From Enterococcus columbae DSM 7374 = ATCC 51263 (GTDB lineage Bacteria > Bacillota > Bacilli > Lactobacillales > Enterococcaceae), in NCBI RefSeq assembly GCF_000406925.1, contig NZ_KE136351.1, positions 5,474-69,473 on the forward strand: a stretch of 64,000 nt of DNA, written 5' to 3'. A model generated the notes under the pieces. That model had not been told where the DNA came from. It did not search any database and saw nothing but the letters and a program-made list of their open reading frames with translations. Of the stretch, positions 58,085-64,000 are shown one piece after another (positions within the stretch are counted from its first letter, which is position 1; every line of letters begins with the position of its first letter). Made by a program: the position numbers and the translations under genes.

Positions 58085-58113
58085 ATTATAGCAAGCATTC
58101 CATTGCAACAAAA
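58085..58113 (-). promoter_or_regulatory. Promoter of deoB-punA-deoD
   Basis: Minus strand: -35 TTTTGT (58108-58113), 17-nt spacer, -10 TATAAT (58085-58090) preceded by TGC, an extended -10. The leader to deoB is about 135 nt. Confidence 0.7.
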
Positions 58114-58130
58114 GGACAAATGTCCGTTTG
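58109..58130. promoter_or_regulatory. Palindrome upstream of the deoB promoter
   Basis: CAAAAGGACA-AA-TGTCCGTTTG: ten-base arms with one mismatch, core GGACA/TGTCC at 58114-58125. It overlaps and flanks the -35 box, so an operator of a nucleoside-responsive repressor is likely. It could partly also end the upstream nup transcript, but has no U run. Confidence 0.55.
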
Positions 58131-58138
58131 TTGATTTG

Positions 58139-59092
58139 TTATTTCGATTTAATATAGTTACGACCATTTGCTTTAGGTCCAGCTGCTTGACCAAAGAAGG
58201 CTACCAAGATGACGATGGTTAACACATATGGTGCAATCAATAGATACACATCTGGAATAGAAGCGATAAACGGAATTGCCTTACCAGCAATACTTAGGTT
58301 TTGTGAGAAGCCAAAGAAAACAGCAGCGCCCATCGCACCTAATGGATTCCATTTACCAAAGATCATCGCTGCCATTGAGATGAACCCTTGACCAGCAATC
58401 GTTGTTACCGCAAAACGACCAGCAATTGACTGAGCAAATAAGGCACCACCCATACCACCTAAGAAACCTGAAATCAACACACCAGAATAGCGCATTAGAT
58501 AAACATTAATCCCTAATGTGTCAGCAGCTTGTGGATGTTCCCCTACTGAACGCAAGCGTAGACCAAAACGCGTTTTGAAAATAATAAACCAAGCGATAAC
58601 TGAAACCAAAATAGCTAAGTAAGCAGTCAGTGAAGTCTTTTCAAAGAATAGCTTACCAATCACTGGAATATCCGCTAAAACTGGGAAACGGAAATAACCA
58701 AAGAATTCTTGAATACTATCAGTTTGACCTTTGCCATAAAAGTCTTTGACTAAAAAGACGGCTAAGGCAGGTGCCATTAGGTTCATTACCGTACCACTAA
58801 TGATATGGTCTGCTCTAAAGTTAATAGTAGCCACCGCGTGCAAAGCTGAGAAAACTAACCCTACACACCCACCGACTAATAACCCTAACCAAGGCGTAGC
58901 ATTACCAAATTTAGCAGCAAAAGTGATATTAAATACGATTGAACTGAAAGCACCCATTACCATGATTCCTTCAAGTCCCACGTTAACAATCCCACTACGT
59001 TCTGAGAAAACACCACCTAGTGCAGTCAAAATCAAAGGTGCTGCATAAATCAAGGTTTGCGTAACAATTGAAGCAATAGCATCTAGATTCAT
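58139..59092 (-). CDS. nupQ: Nucleoside ABC transporter permease (NupQ-like)
   Basis: BPD_transp_2-type inner-membrane subunit, 317 residues, with about eight to ten hydrophobic segments and GVFSERSGIVNVGLEGIMVMG near the N terminus, typical of Bmp-type nucleoside importers. Its start overlaps the stop of the other permease by one base. Partner of NupP, NupO and the lipoprotein. Confidence 0.9.
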   Translation of the reverse strand: MNLDAIASIVTQTLIYAAPLILTALGGVFSERSGIVNVGLEGIMVMGAFSSIVFNITFAAKFGNATPWLGLLVGGCVGLVFSALHAVATINFRADHIISGTVMNLMAPALAVFLVKDFYGKGQTDSIQEFFGYFRFPVLADIPVIGKLFFEKTSLTAYLAILVSVIAWFIIFKTRFGLRLRSVGEHPQAADTLGINVYLMRYSGVLISGFLGGMGGALFAQSIAGRFAVTTIAGQGFISMAAMIFGKWNPLGAMGAAVFFGFSQNLSIAGKAIPFIASIPDVYLLIAPYVLTIVILVAFFGQAAGPKANGRNYIKSK

Positions 59093-60249
59093 TAGATGTT
59101 TCCTCCTTCCTGACTTTCTTCATTTGGTTTAGATGCTTCTTTGACCTTCACTACTTCTTTTTTATTGCCAAAGAACTTAGCTAAAACAAAACGAATGACA
59201 AAACTAATACCAACAAAGAAAATAATAATCGCAATATCAATATCGACTAATTCAGATGGAATACCTGCAACTTGCATTCCTTGTCCACCAAGCTTCAAGA
59301 TACTAAATAGAATAGCTGAAGCAAAAATTCCAATTGAACTACCATTTCCAAGTAGTGAAACCGCCATTCCATCAAAACCTACAGATAAAGATGACCCTTG
59401 CGAAGTAAAGTTTTGGAAGGTTCCTAGTCCTAAAATCACTCCGGCCATACCTGCTAAAGCTCCAGAGATAATCATTGAAATGACAATTGTGCGTTTACTT
59501 GACATTCCGGCATATTCAGAAGCAAATGGATTTAGACCTACCGCACGGATTTCATAACCTAAAGTCGTCTTCTTCATCATAAACCAGACAACCACTAAAG
59601 CGATAATAGCAAAAATAATTCCTAGATTTAATCGTGAATTATTGGTCAACGCTGCCATCCAACCAGTTTGTAAAGAAGCAGCTTCGCTAATTGATTTGGT
59701 CATCCCTTTACTTTGGATAATACTTGGACTCATGACATCATTTACCAAGTAAGTAGATACTTGTAAAAGAATATAGTTCATCATAATCGTCACAATTACT
59801 TCACTTGTACCAAAAAACGCTCTTAATAACCCTGGAATCGCACCGGCAATCGCACCGGCAATTACCCCAGCAACAATAGCCACGAATAACACAACCAAAC
59901 GTGGTGCATCAGGCATAGATAAAGCAATCCATACACTTGTAATCCATCCACATAACGCTTGACCAGATAACCCGATATTAAAGAAACCAGCTGTATTCGC
60001 TACGGCAAAACCTAAAGCTGTAAAAACTAAGGGTGCAGCAGATACAAAAATTTCTCCAATATTTCGAGGATTAATTTCTCCAGTTAATGGATTTAAAAAG
60101 GCTGTTTTAAACATTTGTGCATAACCATCAATTGGATTAAAACCAAAAGCCAACATGATGATACCGCCTAAAATAAAGCCTAGAAATACCGCAATAATCG
60201 GTACAATAATATTTTGAATTTTTTCTGTACGACTATTCAACCTCTTCAC
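59092..60249 (-). CDS. nupP: Nucleoside ABC transporter permease (NupP-like)
   Basis: Second membrane subunit, 385 residues, with about ten hydrophobic segments and the sequence ANTAGFFNIGLSGQALCGW that corresponds to the ATPase-contact region of its partner. Start probably GTG 60249, 17 bp inside the end of nupO; the ribosome site AAGGCGG lies very close to it, so the exact start is unsure. Hydrophilic tail rich in Lys and Glu. Confidence 0.9.
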   Translation of the reverse strand: MKRLNSRTEKIQNIIVPIIAVFLGFILGGIIMLAFGFNPIDGYAQMFKTAFLNPLTGEINPRNIGEIFVSAAPLVFTALGFAVANTAGFFNIGLSGQALCGWITSVWIALSMPDAPRLVVLFVAIVAGVIAGAIAGAIPGLLRAFFGTSEVIVTIMMNYILLQVSTYLVNDVMSPSIIQSKGMTKSISEAASLQTGWMAALTNNSRLNLGIIFAIIALVVVWFMMKKTTLGYEIRAVGLNPFASEYAGMSSKRTIVISMIISGALAGMAGVILGLGTFQNFTSQGSSLSVGFDGMAVSLLGNGSSIGIFASAILFSILKLGGQGMQVAGIPSELVDIDIAIIIFFVGISFVIRFVLAKFFGNKKEVVKVKEASKPNEESQEGGNI

Positions 60250-61804
60250 CCGCCTTATTTGCTGCTAATTCTTCACGTGCAGCCTCTAAAGAATAACCTG
60301 CCATCAATAAACCAAGTTCTTGTTCATTTGTTTCTTTTGGATCAACAATACCGACAATCTTACCTGCGTGAATAACGGCAATACGATCAGATACATTTAA
60401 AATTTCATCTAGCTCAAAACTTACTAACAACACAGCTTTCATCTTATCACGCTGTTCAATTAAACGTTTGTGAATAAATTCAATCGCACCAACGTCTAAT
60501 CCACGAGTAGGATTTGCAACAATTAATAAATCCGGATCACGAGTGACTTCACGTGCGATAATCGCTTTTTGTTGGTTACCACCAGATAATGCCTTAGCTG
60601 GTACTACTTCACTCGCAGCACGAACGTCAAATTCTTGCATCAATTCACGAGCATGCTCGTTGATTTCTGTATAATCCAAGACACCATGCTTACTTAACGG
60701 CTCCATAAAGTAAGTCTGTAAAGCAATATTTTCTGCTAAAGTCATATCCAAGACCAAACCATATTTATGACGGTCTTCTGGTACGTGGCCAACGCCTTGT
60801 TGCGTAATCTTACGTGGACGTTGGTTAGTAATTTCATCGCCATTTAAGGTAATACGACCACTTTCTACTTTACGTAAACCGGTTAACGCCTGAATCAATT
60901 CAGACTGCCCATTGCCATCAATTCCGGCAATCCCTAGAACTTCACCTGCACGAACTTCTAAGCTCAAGCCTTTAACTGCATCTAGACCCCGATTTTCTTT
61001 AACCACTAAATCTTCAACAGCTAACACAACTTCTTGTGGATTAGCTTCTTTTTTCGGTGTCTTAAACGAAACTGCACGACCAACCATCATATCCGCTAAT
61101 TGTTGTGAGGATACATCCTTCACATCAACCGTACCGATATATTTACCACGACGAATAACCGTACAACGATCAGCAACGGCCTTAATTTCATCTAATTTAT
61201 GCGTAATTAGGATGATTGACTTTCCTTCTTTAATTAATTCTTTCATAATTTCAATAAGTTCTTCAATTTCTTGAGGAGTCAAAACGGCAGTTGGTTCATC
61301 AAAAATTAAAACATCGGCACCACGATAAAGGGTTTTTAGAATCTCTACCCGTTGCTGCATACCAACTGAAATATCACGAACATAAGCATCAGGATCAACG
61401 GCCAATCCATATTGTTTGGAGATTTTTTCAATCTCTTGTTTTGCTTTTTTACGATCTAAAATACCAAAATGACTTGGCTCACTACCTAAAATAATATTTT
61501 CTGTAACAGTAAAAGCGTCTACCAACATGAAATGCTGGTGAACCATTCCGATTCCCAACTTATTAGCGGCGGTCGGACTCGTAATATTTACAACCTCACC
61601 ATTTAATAGAATTTCTCCAGATGTTGGTTGCAAAAGGCCCGCTAACATATTCATCATTGTTGATTTTCCTGCACCATTTTCTCCAAGCAAGGCATGAATT
61701 TCTCCACGACGTACTTGCAGATTCACTTGATCATTTGCAACAAAACTGCCAAAAATTTTCGTTACATTGCGCATTTCGATGACATTTGGTTGTCCTTGAG
61801 TCAA
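60233..61804 (-). CDS. nupO: Nucleoside ABC transporter ATPase (NupO-like)
   Basis: Tandem ATPase of 523 residues driving nucleoside import. The first half has GENGAGKSTMMN, a signature region ISVGMQQRVEILK and LIFDEPTAVLTP; the second half has IAGIDGNGQSELIQ, LSGGNQQKAIIAREV and LIVANPTRGLD, a degenerate Walker B as usual for this class. The start is TTG 61804 about ten bases after AAGGAA; no better ATG is seen. Confidence 0.93.
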   Translation of the reverse strand: MTQGQPNVIEMRNVTKIFGSFVANDQVNLQVRRGEIHALLGENGAGKSTMMNMLAGLLQPTSGEILLNGEVVNITSPTAANKLGIGMVHQHFMLVDAFTVTENIILGSEPSHFGILDRKKAKQEIEKISKQYGLAVDPDAYVRDISVGMQQRVEILKTLYRGADVLIFDEPTAVLTPQEIEELIEIMKELIKEGKSIILITHKLDEIKAVADRCTVIRRGKYIGTVDVKDVSSQQLADMMVGRAVSFKTPKKEANPQEVVLAVEDLVVKENRGLDAVKGLSLEVRAGEVLGIAGIDGNGQSELIQALTGLRKVESGRITLNGDEITNQRPRKITQQGVGHVPEDRHKYGLVLDMTLAENIALQTYFMEPLSKHGVLDYTEINEHARELMQEFDVRAASEVVPAKALSGGNQQKAIIAREVTRDPDLLIVANPTRGLDVGAIEFIHKRLIEQRDKMKAVLLVSFELDEILNVSDRIAVIHAGKIVGIVDPKETNEQELGLLMAGYSLEAAREELAANKAGEEVE

Positions 61805-61860
61805 CTTCTTTCACTTCCTTACTTTTCTTGATGATGCATTTTAGGAAATATCCATTTCCA

Positions 61861-61940
61861 CAGGCAAGTGTTTTAACTTAAAGCACTTGCCTGTAGATTG
61901 ATAGAAACTGTGATCTTATCTTTTTATCGATAAGATCACA
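61861..61940 (-). other. Two hairpins between the lipoprotein and nupO genes
   Basis: CAGGCAAGTG (61861-61870) pairs with CACTTGCCTG (61884-61893); TGTGATCTTATC (61909-61920) pairs with GATAAGATCACA (61929-61940). Neither has a proper U run on the minus strand. They probably stabilise the lipoprotein mRNA or allow partial read-through, giving more binding protein than transporter. Confidence 0.65.
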
Positions 61941-61961
61941 GACCAACTTTTTATTTCCTAA

Positions 61962-63059
61962 TTATTTGCTAGGTTTTTCAGCAACTTCAACTTTACCGTC
62001 TAAAATTGCTTTTTTCGCATCTTCGACTTGTTTCTTCGCATCGCTTGATAAGAAACCATCAGTTAAATCAACCCCACCGTCTTTTAGACCGTAAGCGATT
62101 GTTTTACCACCAGGGAATTTATCTTCAGCTGCTTTTTGAGCGATATCGGCAACAGCAGCCCCTACACCTTTAAGTGTTGAACATAAAGTTAAGTTTGCTT
62201 CTTTACCGTCTTTAGTTTTGAACGCACCTTCAGCTTGTTGGTCACTATCTACCCCAATTACCCAAACTTGTTTGTCTTTTAATTCAGCTTCAGTTAATTG
62301 TTCGTCGATAGCTTTAGCTTCTTGGAATACCCCTTGACCAGTACCACCTGATGCATGGAAGATGATATCAGCACCGTTTTGGTAAATTTGTGCAGCTACA
62401 GCTTTACCTTTTGCAGGGTCACCGAATGAACCAGCATATTGTACATCAACTGTAATTGTCTTACCTAATTTCTTAGCAGTATCTTTTACCCCTTGAACGA
62501 AACCAGCTTCAAAGCGGTCGATAACTTCGCCTTCTTCACCACCGATGAAGCCGACTTTGTTTGTTTTTGTTGATGCCGCAGCAGCAGCTCCTGCTAAGTA
62601 AGAAGCTTCATTATCTTTAAACACAGCAGATACTACATTGTCTACACCAGAAATTACAGAGTCCACGATACCAAATTGGTAATCAGGATTTTGTTTTGCT
62701 GCCTTTTCAATTTCAGGTGCTAGTTTATAACCAATACCGAAAATTGTTTTGAACCCATTTTGTACTGCAGTGTCTAAGTTTGTAGCATATGCAGATTCAT
62801 CATTAGATTGGAAGTATTGATAACCGCCGACACCTTTTTTCATATCGTGTTCTTTACCCCAAGCTTGTAATCCTTCCCAAGCTGATTGGTTAAATGAACG
62901 GTCATCTACCCCACCAACGTCAGTTACGATAGCTACACTATGATTCTCTTTAGAATCTTTCTTTGCAGAGCTATCGCTTGATTTGCTACCACATGCTGCT
63001 AACACCAATGTACTTGTCATTGCAACTGCAGCCAATCCAAATAATTTTGCTTTTTTCAT
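61962..63059 (-). CDS. nupN: BmpA-family nucleoside-binding lipoprotein
   Basis: PnrA/BmpA-type surface receptor of 365 residues with a lipoprotein signal peptide (ALAAC-like lipobox: STLVLAACGSKSSD, Cys about residue 23). Visible: VTDVGGVDDRSFNQSAWEGL and GFIGGEEGEVIDRFEAGFVQG, both typical ligand-site regions. ATG 63059 follows AGGGGGC. Works with NupO, NupP and NupQ. Confidence 0.93.
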   Translation of the reverse strand: MKKAKLFGLAAVAMTSTLVLAACGSKSSDSSAKKDSKENHSVAIVTDVGGVDDRSFNQSAWEGLQAWGKEHDMKKGVGGYQYFQSNDESAYATNLDTAVQNGFKTIFGIGYKLAPEIEKAAKQNPDYQFGIVDSVISGVDNVVSAVFKDNEASYLAGAAAAASTKTNKVGFIGGEEGEVIDRFEAGFVQGVKDTAKKLGKTITVDVQYAGSFGDPAKGKAVAAQIYQNGADIIFHASGGTGQGVFQEAKAIDEQLTEAELKDKQVWVIGVDSDQQAEGAFKTKDGKEANLTLCSTLKGVGAAVADIAQKAAEDKFPGGKTIAYGLKDGGVDLTDGFLSSDAKKQVEDAKKAILDGKVEVAEKPSK

Positions 63060-63101
63060 TTCTGTAAAGCCCCCTAAATTAGATAAGTCTTTTTATGTCA
63101 T

Positions 63102-63115
63102 CGATCAATTGATCG
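63102..63115. promoter_or_regulatory. Perfect palindrome upstream of the nucleoside lipoprotein gene
   Basis: CGATCAATTGATCG, 14 bp, lying in the 67-bp gap between cdd and the lipoprotein gene. Its right half on the minus strand includes TTGATC, which could serve as a -35. Possible operator. Confidence 0.45.
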
Positions 63116-63126
63116 GATAACCATGA

Positions 63127-63525
63127 TTAATGGAAATCTTTGTTGGTAAAAGTATATGGTAATAATCCTTCTACCGTAGTTTCTTTAACGACACCATTAT
63201 CCCCAAGTAAGGTTACCGGCATCTCTGGTGTACAAAATTCTGCCATCACCTGACGACATGCGCCACATGGCGAAATCGGTTCAGGTGTATGTCCAGCAAT
63301 GACCAAATGTTTAAACTGACGTTTGCCTTCTGATATTGCTTTAAAAAAAGCAGTTCTCTCAGCACAATTAGTCAAACCATAAGAAGCATTTTCGATATTT
63401 ATCCCTTGATAAAGGGTACCATCTGCAGCTACTAAACAAGCTCCTACTGGAAAGTGTGAATAAGGAACATAAGCTTGATCTAAAGCTGCTATAGCTAAAT
63501 CAATCCATTCTTGCTCTGCCTTCAT
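63127..63525 (-). CDS. cdd: Cytidine deaminase
   Basis: Deaminates cytidine and deoxycytidine to uridine forms. The 132-residue homotetrameric-type enzyme has NIENASYGLTNCAERTAFFK (zinc Cys and catalytic Glu nearby) and SPCGACRQVM (two zinc Cys). ATG 63525 follows AGAAGGTG; the frame opening at 63534 is not needed. Confidence 0.96.
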   Translation of the reverse strand: MKAEQEWIDLAIAALDQAYVPYSHFPVGACLVAADGTLYQGINIENASYGLTNCAERTAFFKAISEGKRQFKHLVIAGHTPEPISPCGACRQVMAEFCTPEMPVTLLGDNGVVKETTVEGLLPYTFTNKDFH

Positions 63526-63546
63526 ATTTAACACCTTCTTTATTTA

Positions 63547-64000
63547 CTAGTAACCAGTTCCCGTAGTTCCTGTCACAATAGCGATACTTGCACTAGTTCC
63601 TAAACGACTGGCACCAGCATCAACCATGGCTTGCGCTTCCTCAGCATTATGAATGCCTCCTGAAGCTTTAACGCCCATTTCAGCACCTACCGTTTCACGC
63701 ATTAAACGAACATCTTCTACCTTGGCACCAGCTGTTGAAAAACCAGTTGATGTTTTAACGAAGTCCGCACCTGCTGCTTTAGCTAAACGACATACACGAG
63801 CGATTTCTTCTTTCGTTAGCAGTGCTGTTTCGATGATCACTTTTACCAAAGCTTTTTTCTCCGCGGCTTGTACCACTGCTTCGATATCTTTTTGAACTAA
63901 TTCGTCCGCACCATCTTTTAAAGCACCGATATTAATCACCATATCTACTTCAGTCGCACCGTTAGCAATCGCATCTTTTGTTTCAAAAGCCTTTGTTGCT
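63547..64000 (-). CDS. deoC: Deoxyribose-phosphate aldolase, 5' end outside the window
   Basis: Splits deoxyribose 5-phosphate to acetaldehyde and glyceraldehyde 3-phosphate. The visible part covers about the C-terminal 150 residues, with [25 protein letters not shown] (Schiff-base region), [10 protein letters not shown] (active-site Lys) and MGVKASGGI. The frame continues without interruption to base 63999, so the start lies beyond the window. It belongs with cdd and the nup genes. Confidence 0.95.
   Translation of the reverse strand, partial: ATKAFETKDAIANGATEVDMVINIGALKDGADELVQKDIEAVVQAAEKKALVKVIIETALLTKEEIARVCRLAKAAGADFVKTSTGFSTAGAKVEDVRLMRETVGAEMGVKASGGIHNAEEAQAMVDAGASRLGTSASIAIVTGTTGTGY

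Overview
The window looks like a chromosome segment of a low-GC Gram-positive coccus of the Enterococcus type. This rests on the S10-spc-alpha ribosomal order with a zinc-type S14, the str operon nearby, an ecfA1-ecfA2-ecfT module after rplQ, an oadHDB-citCDEFX-oadA citrate fermentation locus under a CitO-type GntR regulator, and a bile salt hydrolase. Strong AGGAGG ribosome sites and TTGACA/TATAAT promoters fit. The species cannot be fixed from the sequence.

Layout. 1-450: dispersed intergenic repeats. 458-892: msrB. 1248-2962: a complete ISL3-family element with an 8-bp target duplication, inserted at the stop codon of ecfT. 2966-19735: on the minus strand, rpsJ to rplQ (30 genes including secY, adk, infA and rpoA), then ecfA1-ecfA2-ecfT. 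20126-23294: a vitamin B6 salvage group (MocR/PdxR regulator, pyridoxal kinase, ECF substrate-binding membrane protein), with two tandem hairpin repeats before the kinase. 23355-26572: bile salt hydrolase and a lone chemoreceptor. 26833-31287: str operon (rpsL-rpsG-fusA-tuf). 31628-33128: rpiA and gpmA. 33155-34691: an IS3/IS150-type element sitting in the loop of the gpmA terminator. 34748-35935: iron-containing alcohol dehydrogenase.

36356-47621 is the citrate locus: the minus-strand operon oadH-oadD-oadB-oadG-like-citC-citD-citE-citF-citX-oadA, and divergently a CitMHS citrate carrier, citO and citG. Citrate is imported, cleaved by citrate lyase to acetate and oxaloacetate, and oxaloacetate is decarboxylated by the membrane Oad complex. 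A two-component system (47602-50175) abuts citG. 50231-55144 is a less familiar module: two CodA-like amidohydrolases, a peptide-binding lipoprotein and a divergent Crp/Fnr regulator. 55215-64000 is a nucleoside uptake and salvage cluster (deoC, cdd, BmpA-type lipoprotein, ABC transporter, deoB, punA, deoD).

The most interesting observations are the IS element placed exactly in a terminator loop, the structured repeat family found at three loci, and the amidohydrolase pair whose CodA-type active-site glutamate appears to be replaced. I saw no CRISPR array, rRNA or tRNA.
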